Source: an uncultured Desulfobacter sp.
GTDB lineage: Bacteria; Desulfobacterota; Desulfobacteria; Desulfobacterales; Desulfobacteraceae
Assembly (NCBI RefSeq): GCF_963664415.1
Contig: NZ_OY761445.1
Span: forward strand, 744,001 to 808,000
Direction: 5' to 3'
DNA: 64,000 bases
Shown: in pieces, positions 50,650 to 59,256 of the stretch
Layout of the letters: every line of letters begins with the position of its first letter
Numbering within the stretch: position 1 is the stretch's first letter
Made by a program: the position numbers and the translations under genes
Notes under the pieces: generated by a model
What the model was told of the DNA's origin: nothing
Databases searched by the model: none
The model's input: only the letters and a program-made list of their open reading frames with translations

Positions 50650-52187
50650 AAGATACCTCCAAGCTGTTCGTATGCCGAGATGTCAGCAGGGGGCAGTGTC
50701 TCCCAGTTCGACAAAGGATCAAATTGGGACTCCATAGAGATGTTTTGACTGTGTAAAATCTGCTTGAGAGCATTGCTGCAGCCGACATTGCTTTTCAGTG
50801 CTTCCTTTACGGCTGCTTCGATCTTGTCGACAGCATATTTTTCGTACAGCATCAGCACGGTGACAAATTCCCGGGTACCTTTGGTTACACCGTTTTTCCG
50901 GCGAAAATGTTCTAATAACTTTTCCAGGCAATCCGGCCATTGATCACGCCATTGTAAAATTGGCCGGGCGGTATCAAATGATTGTGGACGCTGACGAATC
51001 AACTCCAGATAATGTTCCGGTTTTAAACTCCACTTATTATTTCCATATAACCGATGATGGGTGCTTATTTTTCTGCCGCTCCAATAAATGATCACCTGGT
51101 CTATCTCTACTATCGCCTGCACTCTCATGTAAGCATAGCGCGTCGGGACAGAATACCGGTTCTTGTCAATAATAACGGTGGCATATTTGTTTACCCTGAC
51201 CATGAACGTCTCAACGTTACTGAACGATGTTGTCGGCAATGGCAGCAATACCTGCTTTTCTGATTCAAACAATTCATTGACGCTTTGTGTTTGACCGGCG
51301 ATGCGATGCTCTCCATAGGCCATGCAATCATCGAGGAGGCGCGTGTTCAATTCGTCCAGGCTGTCAGCATGTGGGATAGGAACCATATAATTTCTTCGAG
51401 CGTAGCCGACCAGGCCTTCAATCCCACCTTTTTCATGGCCCTGGCCGGGATTGCAAAACCTTGGATCGAAGTTGTAATAGGCCTTGAACCGATTATAAGA
51501 TTCCTGAAGATGACGTTTTTTTCCTTTAAATACCTTTTGTACGACTGTTGTCAGATTGTCATAGATAAGAACTGGGAACACGCCTCCAAAAAATGAAAAG
51601 GCCTGGATATGAGCGTCAAATAAAGCTTGCTGCCTTTCACAGGGATAACAGCGAACAAAGTGTTTGCCCGAACATTTTGAACGTATGCAAAATAATTTCA
51701 GCTTCACGGGTTCGCCGGCAATAACTGCCTGACAGTTTCCCCAGTCTACCTCGGCTTCCTGGGCAGTCGTCGGATCTGATGGGATAAATGCCTGCTGATT
51801 CGTTAAACCCAGCCTCAGCTTTGCCTCACGCACATAACGGCGAACCGTCGTCTCTCCACCGGAATACTCGAGTTCCGATTTCAGACGATGGTATATCCGG
51901 GTTGCTGTATGTCGCTGTTTGTATGGCTTGTCCTTGTCATCGCCAAGCCAGCGGTCTATCTCCTGGATATAAGGACCAAGAACGGGATATGGCTGTTTAG
52001 ATCGTTGCTTGTAGCCAATGTATTCCTGCTTTAAAATTTTTTTTATGGTGTTTTTTGAATGGCCGGTTTCTCTGGCAAGCTCTTTAATGGCCTTTCCATA
52101 AACACGGTGAGCTGTTCGGATGTAATCATACTGATCCACTTTAAGCATTCTCCTTTTCGTCTCCGGTAATGGGTTAAAAATCTCCAT
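50646..52187 (-). CDS. istA: IS21 transposase IstA
   Basis: A 513-residue DDE transposase. The N-terminal HTH (IKELARETGHSKNTIKKILK, about residues 36-55) precedes the catalytic core with EAEVDWGNCQAVIAG (first D), VFPVLIYDNLTTVVQK (second D), and NPGQGHEKGGIEGLVGYARR (E). The C-terminal region YSVPTRYAYMRVQ is the standard beta-rich tail. The frame is intact, so with IstB it may be active. Confidence 0.95.
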   Translation of the reverse strand: MEIFNPLPETKRRMLKVDQYDYIRTAHRVYGKAIKELARETGHSKNTIKKILKQEYIGYKQRSKQPYPVLGPYIQEIDRWLGDDKDKPYKQRHTATRIYHRLKSELEYSGGETTVRRYVREAKLRLGLTNQQAFIPSDPTTAQEAEVDWGNCQAVIAGEPVKLKLFCIRSKCSGKHFVRCYPCERQQALFDAHIQAFSFFGGVFPVLIYDNLTTVVQKVFKGKKRHLQESYNRFKAYYNFDPRFCNPGQGHEKGGIEGLVGYARRNYMVPIPHADSLDELNTRLLDDCMAYGEHRIAGQTQSVNELFESEKQVLLPLPTTSFSNVETFMVRVNKYATVIIDKNRYSVPTRYAYMRVQAIVEIDQVIIYWSGRKISTHHRLYGNNKWSLKPEHYLELIRQRPQSFDTARPILQWRDQWPDCLEKLLEHFRRKNGVTKGTREFVTVLMLYEKYAVDKIEAAVKEALKSNVGCSNALKQILHSQNISMESQFDPLSNWETLPPADISAYEQLGGIL

Positions 52188-52385
52188 TCAATACCAGAGT
52201 ACTGATGCAAAGTGGGGGGTCAATTTTAGGTTGTCATTTGGCCCTCAAAGGGGTCAATTTTAGGTTAGCAAAACCATTCCTGGAACAGGGAATAAAAACA
52301 GGCGCTGATCATAGTAATACCTGATTTCATATTGAACCTTGATTGCGACATAGGTGCTTGGATATAAGAATAGAGTTTCATATTG

Positions 52386-52462
52386 TGGCGGGAGTGACGA
52401 GACTCGAACTCGCGGCCTCTAGCGTGACAGGCTAGCGTTCTAACCAACTGAACTACACCCCC
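52386..52462 (-). tRNA. tRNA-Asp (GTC)
   Basis: Cloverleaf on the minus strand: acceptor GGGGGTG with CACTCCC, D-arm GTTCAGTTGGTTAGAAC, anticodon arm CTAGC-CTGTCAC-GCTAG with anticodon GTC, and T-loop TTCGAGT. The discriminator G and CCA are encoded. The right IS21 end lies 116 bp downstream. Confidence 0.95.
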
Positions 52463-52548
52463 GTAATTATTTATAATGGGCAATGCAGTGCTTGAACCTT
52501 GCAAAGGTTCCACCCTATCACTGAATGATCCCTGCCCTAAGGAGCAAT

Positions 52549-52577
52549 CTTTTACCGGATGGCCGTTTCATTGTCAA
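52549..52577 (-). promoter_or_regulatory. promoter candidate of tRNA-Asp
   Basis: On the minus strand a perfect TTGACA (52577-52572) and TAAAAG (52554-52549) are 17 bp apart, about 87 bp upstream of the tRNA. Confidence 0.45.
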
Positions 52578-52702
52578 CTAAAAAAAGGAGGATGTTATTT
52601 TAGGACTTGTGGGTCGGCCCAATACCATAGATTATAGTTTTTTTAGCAGACACAAAAATCACTGTAAAGCTTTGGTCAAATAAGGATACAATCATACCTA
52701 CG

Positions 52703-52924
52703 ATGAAATTTTTTTTAACTTGGATAATAGTCCTATGCCGAGTCGTAGTAGGGGGACTTGTGTTCAAAACAGGTTTTGATTATTGCAGAGGCAGCAGTGT
52801 TTTTGCTTATCAAAATTATGATGATAAAACTGCCGGTATTTTTGTTATGCTTATAGGCATATACTTTGTCTTTTCAAGTATATTTCGTGGTTTGTTTGGT
52901 TATGACCCAACGGACCGCCTGTAA
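52703..52924 (+). CDS. small membrane protein, 73 aa, hypothetical
   Basis: A 73-residue frame with two hydrophobic helices (about 4-22, 45-62) separated by a polar loop with YCRGSSVFAYQNYDDKTA. The nearest purine-rich sequence (AAGGA) is 16 bases upstream of the ATG, so start or expression is uncertain. I do not recognise it. Confidence 0.5.
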   Translation: MKFFLTWIIVLCRVVVGGLVFKTGFDYCRGSSVFAYQNYDDKTAGIFVMLIGIYFVFSSIFRGLFGYDPTDRL

Positions 52925-53059
52925 TATGAAAGTTACTCAAATCCTTCTAATTGATCGCAGCCCGCCCGCCGGTATCAATTCCACTGTCCCTCAAGCTCGC
53001 CTTAAACGCCCTCATTCTTATAACTTGAGTAACGGCTTTTCGCTTGATCCTTATGGCAA

Positions 53060-53554
53060 TCACAAGTTGCCCCAGGGGTCTTCGGGCTCATCCCCTCCAG
53101 GCCTTAACTCAAGCTGAAGCCCTTTTAAAAAATCACGTAACATCTGGTTTTTGCACTCCCTGTAATGCTTGTGCCCGGGTTTTCGGAAAAAGGCGCTTAA
53201 TTCATGTTTGCTGATTTGCAAACCAGCCAAGGATAAAACTCTAATCATATCTTCTGCTTTAAAATTTACAGCAATTTTCAGTTTTTTTAACACAGCATTA
53301 TTATTTAATATTTGCTCAGGTTCAGGTTGAGATCCTTCTCTTCTTCCCCGTTTATGATTGATGAACCCATTCAAAAAAATAGCCAGCTCTGTATCCGTGC
53401 AGTTTTTACAGGCGGGATCATCATCTTTTTTCAGCCAATCACTGACCTGACTCCTTGACACCTCATAGTCGGCTTGTCCAAAAACTGAGATCATTTCTGA
53501 ATCACTGAGATCAAAAATATATCGAATCCTGCGTAATATATCATTTTTATTCAT
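53060..53554 (-). CDS. yehS: DUF1456 (YehS-like) protein
   Basis: A 164-residue protein with two DUF1456 repeats. Repeat one is NDILRRIRYIFDLSDSEMI, with SQVSDWLKKDDDPACKNCTD; repeat two is VLKKLKIAVNFKAEDMIRVL, with SKHELSAFFRKPGHKHYREC. The family function is unknown; members are widespread and usually single genes. A C-terminal PGGDEPEDPWGNL tail is extra. Confidence 0.85.
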   Translation of the reverse strand: MNKNDILRRIRYIFDLSDSEMISVFGQADYEVSRSQVSDWLKKDDDPACKNCTDTELAIFLNGFINHKRGRREGSQPEPEQILNNNAVLKKLKIAVNFKAEDMIRVLSLAGLQISKHELSAFFRKPGHKHYRECKNQMLRDFLKGLQLELRPGGDEPEDPWGNL

Positions 53555-53629
53555 CTTATAAGACCAATCCCATTGTTTTTTAATTCTACATTTAACTTTT
53601 TTTTCTTAAAATTTTTACCCTTCGGGGAG

Positions 53630-53721
53630 GCCATGTGGAGTTCATCTTCTGCGGTATCAAGCTTTTGCGGTAGTCTACTACAGCGGCAAGCTTGATGCCT
53701 TGAAGCTAAAATCCACATGGC
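53630..53721. other. 92-base nested inverted repeat
   Basis: Outer arms GCCATGTGGA (53630-53639) and TCCACATGGC (53712-53721) are perfect. An inner ATCAAGCTTTTGC block pairs with GCAAGCTTGAT, and the centre GTAGTCTACTAC is itself self-complementary. It lies upstream of the DUF1456 gene and downstream of the SHOCT gene. It may be a small structured RNA or a non-autonomous palindromic element. Confidence 0.5.
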
Positions 53722-53847
53722 GTCTGAAACGATGGGGTCTATTAACCTTTTTTTATACAGATTACCCACAGCTCTTTCTTGCTCATGGAAAATTTTTTAC
53801 GGATTTATTTAACCGATACATATGACAAAAGACATCAATAGATAAGG

Positions 53848-54684
53848 TTATAGCCGTGCTAAGAGTTCTGCTTTCTTCTCGGTGAATTCTTCATCCGTCA
53901 AAATCCCCTCTTCTTTTAGTTTGCCCAATCGTCCAATGGCATCAAGGATTTCTGATTGAGTTCCCGTTCGAGCATTTTCAGTCGTTTCCTGCGGCGGCGT
54001 TGCGTTGGATGACGAAGTGGGTTGTGCAACGGGCGTTGTTTGCTGCACCGGCTGACCATTACGAAACATGACTGGAAGGCTTGCAAGATTCACAGTTCCA
54101 TATTGACTCGTGAAGGTAATTGAACCGCCCATGCCCTGCTGCTGCGAGAAGCCGCCAATCTGGTGATCCAGCGTGTCGTAGACCCAGACATCTCCGTTGG
54201 TTTCCACGGCCAAACGTCGCGCGTCGGCAAAGTAGGCGTACCGCACGTTGTTTTGAGAGCCGGTTGATGTTGGTGCACCCAGTTCAGATGGATACCAATT
54301 GTTACGAGGATCTGGGACAAAAAGGCTACAGTTTCCAACCGGCGCACAGCTCGCCTGGCTCTGTTGCCCTCCGGAACTCTGGCTTTGGGACTGAAAGCTA
54401 CCTGAACGCAGCAATCCCGGCTGGTTGGCAAGGAGACTTGAAAGTTCGTTACAAAGCCCATCCACACTGCCCTTCAGCCCATGATTGAACATATCGCCAA
54501 GCATGATCATACCGCCCTGCATCCACTGACCGGAACCAGCGAATTCGGGATGGTTGAATTGCGCCATAGTCCCATTACCGTTCAGCACAGCAAACAGCAT
54601 GTGTGTCACTGCATCTGTACTGACGCCATAACGCATGGAAAGGTCGCTTACAATCTTATGGCCTTCAGGTGTGAGTTGTTGCAT
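53848..54684 (-). CDS. SHOCT-domain protein
   Basis: A 278-residue protein. The N-terminal 75 residues (MQQLTPEGHKIVSDLSMRYG) resemble a conserved helical module; a long S/Q/G-rich linker (about 95-115) follows, then a beta-rich region with RYAYFADARRLAVETNGDVWVYDTL. The C-terminal SHOCT motif is LGKLKEEGILTDEEFTEKKAELLARL. SHOCT is a short oligomerisation domain; the rest is not recognised. It is soluble and single-gene. Confidence 0.75.
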   Translation of the reverse strand: MQQLTPEGHKIVSDLSMRYGVSTDAVTHMLFAVLNGNGTMAQFNHPEFAGSGQWMQGGMIMLGDMFNHGLKGSVDGLCNELSSLLANQPGLLRSGSFQSQSQSSGGQQSQASCAPVGNCSLFVPDPRNNWYPSELGAPTSTGSQNNVRYAYFADARRLAVETNGDVWVYDTLDHQIGGFSQQQGMGGSITFTSQYGTVNLASLPVMFRNGQPVQQTTPVAQPTSSSNATPPQETTENARTGTQSEILDAIGRLGKLKEEGILTDEEFTEKKAELLARL

Positions 54685-54804
54685 AATCTTCTCCTTAAAA
54701 TTAATGTATTAGGCCAAGCCTGTGGATAGAATATTCTCTATTATTGCACCCGGGATGTAAAAAAGACATCCGAAAAATTACGGACATCCGCCTGCAGGAA
54801 GACA

Positions 54805-54867
54805 GCCGAAAATTCGGCCGGCAGATCTGTGATGCTGCCGGGGATATTCGCTCCCCAGTTTTGGGGG
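54805..54867 (+). other. degenerate element B, related to 32482-32541
   Basis: Read in reverse, it shares with copy A an exact GCCGAATTTTCGGC, a GCAGCATCAC-(A/G)-GAT block and a CCCC-AAAA-TGGGGAG block, about 45 of 60 aligned positions. In translation both give AENSA and DAAGD(V/I)..SP(V/F)LG, but B needs a one-base shift, so it is a degraded coding relic or a structured repeat. It is between the SHOCT gene and tRNA-Pro. Confidence 0.4.
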
Positions 54868-54921
54868 TGAGTACCCGCTTTCAAGGATCATCAAAAATGG
54901 TCCCCAATTGTGTTCCACAAC

Positions 54922-54962
54922 AAAAAAAAGGCTTTCAGCAAAACCGCTGAAAGCCTTTTTTT
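54922..54962 (-). terminator. intrinsic terminator of tRNA-Pro
   Basis: AAAAAGGCTTTCAGC pairs with GCTGAAAGCCTTTTT with an AAAACC loop; the minus-strand T-run follows at 54922-54929. It sits 5-10 bp from the tRNA 3' end. Confidence 0.85.
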
Positions 54963-54966
54963 ATAA

Positions 54967-55043
54967 TGGTCGGGACGACTGGATTTGAACCAGCGACCAC
55001 TTGTCCCCCAGACAAGTGCGCTACCAGGCTGCGCTACGTCCCG
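54967..55043 (-). tRNA. tRNA-Pro (GGG)
   Basis: Cloverleaf on the minus strand: acceptor CGGGACG with CGTCCCG, D-arm GCGCAGCCTGGTAGCGC, anticodon arm CTTGT-CTGGGGG-ACAAG with anticodon GGG, T-loop TTCAAAT, and encoded ACCA end. The first pair C1-G72 is typical of bacterial tRNA-Pro. Confidence 0.96.
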
Positions 55044-55061
55044 TTAAAAGCAACGTCGGTG

Positions 55062-55090
55062 TATTTATCACTTCCGTTTAGGTATGTCAA
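55062..55090 (-). promoter_or_regulatory. promoter of tRNA-Pro
   Basis: On the minus strand TTGACA (55090-55085) and TAAATA (55067-55062) with a 17-bp spacer, 19 bp before the tRNA. Confidence 0.65.
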
Positions 55091-55278
55091 CAAAGATTAT
55101 ATTTTTTTCAAAAAATCTCAAAACACAATTTTTATCTAACCTTTTATCTAAATAAAGGCTCATGTTATGCTTAGGGGGCGTTTAGTGGTAGCTGGTGTAT
55201 TCTACCTTAAGGTGCAACGCTTCTGAAAGAGGCCCTGATGCGAACCATTGTTGCCGTCAACCCGGACATGTACCCTGT

Positions 55279-55830
55279 CTATAGCCAAATGGCGTGTATA
55301 TCGTTGACACTTTCCTTGATCTCCAGAACCGTGGTGGAAAGTCTGAAATACATTAGAGCCATGCCGACATTATGGGTCAGCACCTGCAGAAAAGAGAGGT
55401 CTTCCTCTGAAGGCTCCCACACCGTTGAATGATAAATTCTAAGAGCGCCGATTACCTTGCCCCGAATATTTATTGGAAGGGACACAATGGTCCGTACCCC
55501 CTCTTCTTCAGCTTTGTCAGGATACTGCAGTATATCGCTTTTTTGTGTATCTATGATGATAACTGGGGTGCGGTTTGACTCATGTTTCATGCTTTGATCA
55601 ACCAATATAGGGCCTTTATTCACGTAGGCAGAGCTTAACCCTTCCGTGGCAAGAATCTCAAGTTCCTCCTTTTCTGTATTTATAATAAACAATGTGGCGC
55701 CCTTTGCACCTGTGGCACCAATTAGCATGCTTGTAAGCTGGGAACCCATCACGGTTAAATCATCTGATTTTGTAAGGGTTTCAATAATAAACTTATATGT
55801 ATCCAGATCTATTTTATTTTGAAAAGACAT
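55279..55830 (-). CDS. GAF-domain protein
   Basis: A 183-residue single GAF-domain protein. Start is ATG 55828-55830 (MSFQNKIDLDTYKF), preceded by AAGGAGG; an ATG five codons upstream overlaps that site. Recognisable parts are LIGATGAKGATLFIINTEKEE, GPILVDQSMKHE, VRTIVSLPINIRGKVIGALR and DLSFLQVLTHNVGMAL. It could bind a small ligand or cyclic nucleotide. It lies next to a UspA gene in the same orientation, probably a stress or redox sensor pair. Confidence 0.85.
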   Translation of the reverse strand: MSFQNKIDLDTYKFIIETLTKSDDLTVMGSQLTSMLIGATGAKGATLFIINTEKEELEILATEGLSSAYVNKGPILVDQSMKHESNRTPVIIIDTQKSDILQYPDKAEEEGVRTIVSLPINIRGKVIGALRIYHSTVWEPSEEDLSFLQVLTHNVGMALMYFRLSTTVLEIKESVNDIHAIWL

Positions 55831-55939
55831 GGAAACCTCCTTCATAAGGTCTGTTAAAAGTCCGACTACCTGTCCTCAGAAGCAATTTAATGGTTTTGAC
55901 TTAACAATTTGCCAAAACTGTTTTTACCGTACAATTTCA

Positions 55940-56407
55940 TTAGATTAAAACATAAACATCAACAGCACCTTTCAATCCATCAGATACCTTTTTGGAAACG
56001 CTTCTGGTAAAAAATTTTGCAATTTTACTAGGATTGCGGTTCATAACCACAGTGTCAAATTTTTTTTCTCTGACCAAGCTGATGATATCAGTGGCAATAT
56101 CATTTTTCAGTGGCGTAAAAATATAATTTATCTGTGAACTTAAGAATCCACCCTTTACCAACTTTTCCTTTGCTTTCTGCAGTTCTTCTTCTCGAACTTT
56201 CTGAAATTGCCTCAAGTAAGACAAGTTGCCGGACATCTTTTCCATGACGGGGTTGTTGCGAACTTCAATTTTAGGGACCGGGGTATATGTGTGAAACAAC
56301 GTAATACTGATGTCTTTGTCGTGAGCATAGTTTTGAACAACAAACTCTAACGACTTGTCATCATTGGACATAAAATTTGAAGGAACCAAAATATGGCGTG
56401 TGGTCAT
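55940..56407 (-). CDS. universal stress protein (UspA family)
   Basis: A 155-residue UspA-like protein: TTRHILVPSNFMSNDDKSLE, VREKKFDTVVMNRNPSKIAKFF, SRSVSKKVSDGLKGAVDVYVL-type ending. The C-terminal glycine motif for ATP is not complete (no clear GxxG-N9-GS). A strong AGGAGGAGA ribosome site precedes ATG. It is upstream of the GAF gene. Confidence 0.72.
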   Translation of the reverse strand: MTTRHILVPSNFMSNDDKSLEFVVQNYAHDKDISITLFHTYTPVPKIEVRNNPVMEKMSGNLSYLRQFQKVREEELQKAKEKLVKGGFLSSQINYIFTPLKNDIATDIISLVREKKFDTVVMNRNPSKIAKFFTRSVSKKVSDGLKGAVDVYVLI

Positions 56408-56773
56408 TCTCTCCTCCTTTCTTAAAAAGTGTTTTTTTGCAGATGGAGGTATCGGCTTGAGATAGTCAATTCATAGGAATTGCAGATTTCAAAAATAAAA
56501 ACTGTCGAAATATACAGATTCAGCTGAGAGGCATAGAGAGCACTATCAAAATAACGGTCTTAATGGATTTATAACCTGTCAATAAATATAGCATATCACA
56601 TGAAGGTTGTAAAATTCATCTTTAAACCTGTTCATTGTAGATTAAAAACCTGCAATACATGTATACTGAAATGTAAAAACACATTGGAAATTACAAAATG
56701 AATACAGAACATCTTTACAACGCCCTGAAAAAATCTATGATTAGACTTAAACGCTATCTAAAGGTTTAACGTT

Positions 56774-57889
56774 ATGGATACGCCATATACCTCTGAAGAT
56801 GTTTTCATACTTGCAGCATATGTTTTACTGGCACTTGTGTGCTCGTTCCTCTGTTCTGTTGCCGAGGCGGTTCTGCTAAGTATCACGCCATCTTACATTG
56901 AAGGTCTCAAGGAGAGAAATCCGAGACGTGCAGCTCTTTTAAACAAACTTAAAAACGACAATGTGGACCAATCCCTTTCCGCCATTTTAACTTTGAACAC
57001 CATTGCCCATACAGTGGGTGCTGTCGGCGCAGGTGCCAAAGCCACTGTGGTATTCGGTAATGCCTGGTTCGGTCTGTTTTCAGCGGTTATGACTTTGATG
57101 ATTCTTTTCATTTCCGAGATCGTTCCCAAAACAATCGGAGCAGTTTACTGGTCTGTTCTTGTGGTCCCCACCGCACGTTTTGTTCAATTTTTAATAGTGA
57201 TCCTTTACCCTGTGGTCTGGATTTCGGAAAAGCTGACAGCCTTCATTTCACGTAATAGAATTATTAATGATTCCAGCAGGGATGAGTTGATTGCCATGGC
57301 CTCCTTGGGGGTTAAAACCGGACAACTGCACAGTAAAGAGTCCAGAATTATCAAAAATCTGCTTCGATTCGAATCTTTGAGGCCATCGGATATCATGACC
57401 CCGCGAACCGTAATTTTTGCCCTGCCCGAAGACATGCAAATCTCAGAAGCCCTGCCCATCATCAGCCAAAAACCATTTTCAAGAATTCCGGTTTATACAA
57501 ATAGCCTGGACAATATCACCGGATTTATTCTCAGGGTAGACTTACTGCTCCGCTCGACACAGGATTGCACAGATTCCTGGACCGGCATGCCAGAAATGCA
57601 AACAAGCGACTGCATCAAGGCCTTAAAACGAAATATTTTATCTGTTCCGGAATCCATATCCGTGACATCTCTTTTTGAGCAATCCTTGAAAAACCGCCAC
57701 CACATCGCCGTTATCATCAATGAACATGGCGGCACTCAAGGCCTGGTGACCCTGGAAGATTTAATCGAAAGCATTATTGGCATGGAGATTGTTGATGAGA
57801 CTGACGACGTGGAAGATATGCGTATCCTGGCCAGAAAGCGGTGGGTGAAACGAGCCGAAGAGATGGGGATCAAAGATGTATCGATTTAG
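56774..57889 (+). CDS. CNNM/CorC-type membrane protein with CBS domains
   Basis: A 371-residue protein. The N-terminal DUF21/CNNM membrane domain (about residues 8-165) has ALVCSFLCSVAEAVLLSITPSYIEGL, LTLNTIAHTVGAVGAGAKA and ISEIVPKTIGAVYW. Two CBS domains follow (PSDIMTPRTVIFALPEDMQ and HHIAVIINEHGGTQGLVTLEDLIESIIG). It lacks the C-terminal CorC/HlyC domain. Such proteins are implicated in divalent cation (Mg2+/Co2+) transport and resistance. Confidence 0.88.
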   Translation: MDTPYTSEDVFILAAYVLLALVCSFLCSVAEAVLLSITPSYIEGLKERNPRRAALLNKLKNDNVDQSLSAILTLNTIAHTVGAVGAGAKATVVFGNAWFGLFSAVMTLMILFISEIVPKTIGAVYWSVLVVPTARFVQFLIVILYPVVWISEKLTAFISRNRIINDSSRDELIAMASLGVKTGQLHSKESRIIKNLLRFESLRPSDIMTPRTVIFALPEDMQISEALPIISQKPFSRIPVYTNSLDNITGFILRVDLLLRSTQDCTDSWTGMPEMQTSDCIKALKRNILSVPESISVTSLFEQSLKNRHHIAVIINEHGGTQGLVTLEDLIESIIGMEIVDETDDVEDMRILARKRWVKRAEEMGIKDVSI

Positions 57890-58219
57890 TGTTTGAAAAG
57901 ACAAGCGTTACGCCATGAAATGCTCTTCAGGCAATTTAAATCTGACTTTTTACGAGTGTTGTCAAAATTTTGTCATGTGTTTGGTCGAAAAATTGGCCGG
58001 GCACACAGCGTGGATATATCTATTTTCATTCAAACACTTTTTAAATTTAACACCGGTAGAATCCTCGAACAATGAGGGCAACTTTGCACTTTACCAAAAA
58101 GAAAACAGCAAAAATTGGAGACCAAAACAGAATTTTTAGCGGAACCATGGTGCCATCCGAGTCATATAGACAAATGGAACGCCATCCAAAATTTTAAAAT
58201 CCCTACAGATCCAGCTATA
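57890..58219. other. 330-bp intergenic region between convergent genes
   Basis: Short frames of about 60-74 codons exist on the plus strand but have no ribosome site or recognisable product. I see no convincing feature. Confidence 0.4.
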
Positions 58220-59092
58220 TCATTTATCAAATTCTTTCTTCATGAACTGATAAATTGCAGAAAAATCTTTGCGGCCCAGACCGTCTTGCTTTGCTGCGGC
58301 ATAAAGTTCCTTTGAACAGTTTGCCAGTGGCAGAGGCTGGTCTTGTTCATAAGCGGTTAAAGCTGCCAGATGCAGATCCTTGTACATCCACTCCAAAGGA
58401 AACTGGGCTTCAAAATTGTCTTTTCGGATCATTTCCGCCTTGGCCTGGGTAAAAGGTGCACAGACCGACATTTTGGGCAGAGTATCTAATAGAAACTCTC
58501 TTGGGAATCCAAGTTTTTCACCGAGTAGTATGTTTTCCGAAAGCGCCAGCATAGCCTGGGCTAACAGCGAATTTACCAACATTTTAAATGCCGTTCCTTT
58601 GCCCGGTTCTCCCACATGCATAATTTTTTGTCCCATATGCTCCAGCAAGGGTCTTACAACTGCCAAATCCTTTTCTTCAGCGCCGACAATGAAGGTAAGA
58701 TCAGCGTTTTCAGCATTGGGTTTTGTGCCGGATACAGGCGCATCCATAAACCGGACACCGAACGCCTTGGCCATTAAAAAACTTTTTTGGGAAAAAGAGG
58801 GATTGACGGTTGAGCAATCCACCCAGATCGCATTCTCCTTCATTGCCGGTAGAAAACCTTTTTTTAAAAATGCTACCGTTTCAACCACTTCCGGAGAAGC
58901 CAGCATGGTAAATACAACATCAGCATCCTTGACTGCACCCCGATATGAATTAGCTGCAATCGCGCCCTGCGCCACCAATGTTTGAATAGGTTCGTCAGAT
59001 CGGTTGAAAATTGTCAATGCCTTATTATTTTTCAGCAAATTTGCGGCCATCCGTCTGCCCATGATTCCCAGTCCAATAAATGCAACTTGCAT
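58220..59092 (-). CDS. NAD(P)-dependent beta-hydroxyacid dehydrogenase
   Basis: A 290-residue 3-hydroxyisobutyrate dehydrogenase-family protein. N-terminal dinucleotide motif FIGLGIMGRRMAANLLKN, NRS turn typical of NADP preference, DAPVSGTKPNAENADLTFIVG, and the catalytic lysine in GKGTAFKMLVNSLLAQ. The family includes tartronate semialdehyde, glyoxylate/succinic semialdehyde and 3-hydroxyisobutyrate dehydrogenases. Exact substrate is open; the closest match by motif is glyoxylate/succinic semialdehyde reductase. Confidence 0.85.
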   Translation of the reverse strand: MQVAFIGLGIMGRRMAANLLKNNKALTIFNRSDEPIQTLVAQGAIAANSYRGAVKDADVVFTMLASPEVVETVAFLKKGFLPAMKENAIWVDCSTVNPSFSQKSFLMAKAFGVRFMDAPVSGTKPNAENADLTFIVGAEEKDLAVVRPLLEHMGQKIMHVGEPGKGTAFKMLVNSLLAQAMLALSENILLGEKLGFPREFLLDTLPKMSVCAPFTQAKAEMIRKDNFEAQFPLEWMYKDLHLAALTAYEQDQPLPLANCSKELYAAAKQDGLGRKDFSAIYQFMKKEFDK

Positions 59093-59130
59093 TTTATCTC
59101 CTTTAGGCTCTAAATAGTAAATTTAAAAAG

Positions 59131-59256
59131 TCAAACCTTCTCAAAAAACCGTCCGATCCGCCCAGGCTCAGGATTCAAGAGGTTAATGGTGAATTTCTCT
59201 TGATCATCGTTTGCAGGCGCGGGGATGCCCAGGAGAGTGGGGGAGCCGTTTTTCAT
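59131..59256 (-). CDS. possible 41-aa small protein
   Basis: A 41-codon frame starting MKNGSPTLLGIPAPANDDQE and ending RIGRFFEKV, with protein-like composition. A GGAG lies far upstream (about 17 bases). It may be a real small gene or a relic. No family. Confidence 0.3.
   Translation of the reverse strand: MKNGSPTLLGIPAPANDDQEKFTINLLNPEPGRIGRFFEKV

Larger units (their letters stand above)
49474..52270 (-). mobile_element. IS21-family element with a passenger gene
   Basis: Bounded by TGC...GCA ends and by two copies at each end of a 17-bp terminal repeat with core AAAATTGACCCC (49477-49493, 49501-49517; inverted at 52216-52232, 52250-52266; identity 14-15 of 17 between ends). It carries istA, istB, an 86-codon extra gene and a large palindrome. 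No convincing target duplication was found at the ends (GTCGGAAT and AAACCATT flank it). Total length is 2797 bp, longer than a typical IS21 by the passenger part. Confidence 0.85.

Noticed and set aside
53551..53769. 72-codon minus-strand frame overlapping the YehS start
   Set aside because: It mostly reads through the nested hairpin and has low-complexity lysine runs. No ribosome site fits.
56698..56769. 23-codon frame before the CNNM gene
   Set aside because: No ribosome site and no conserved features; too short to support.
57893..58139. Two overlapping plus-strand frames after the CNNM gene
   Set aside because: They overlap each other in different frames, lack ribosome sites and have AT-driven composition.
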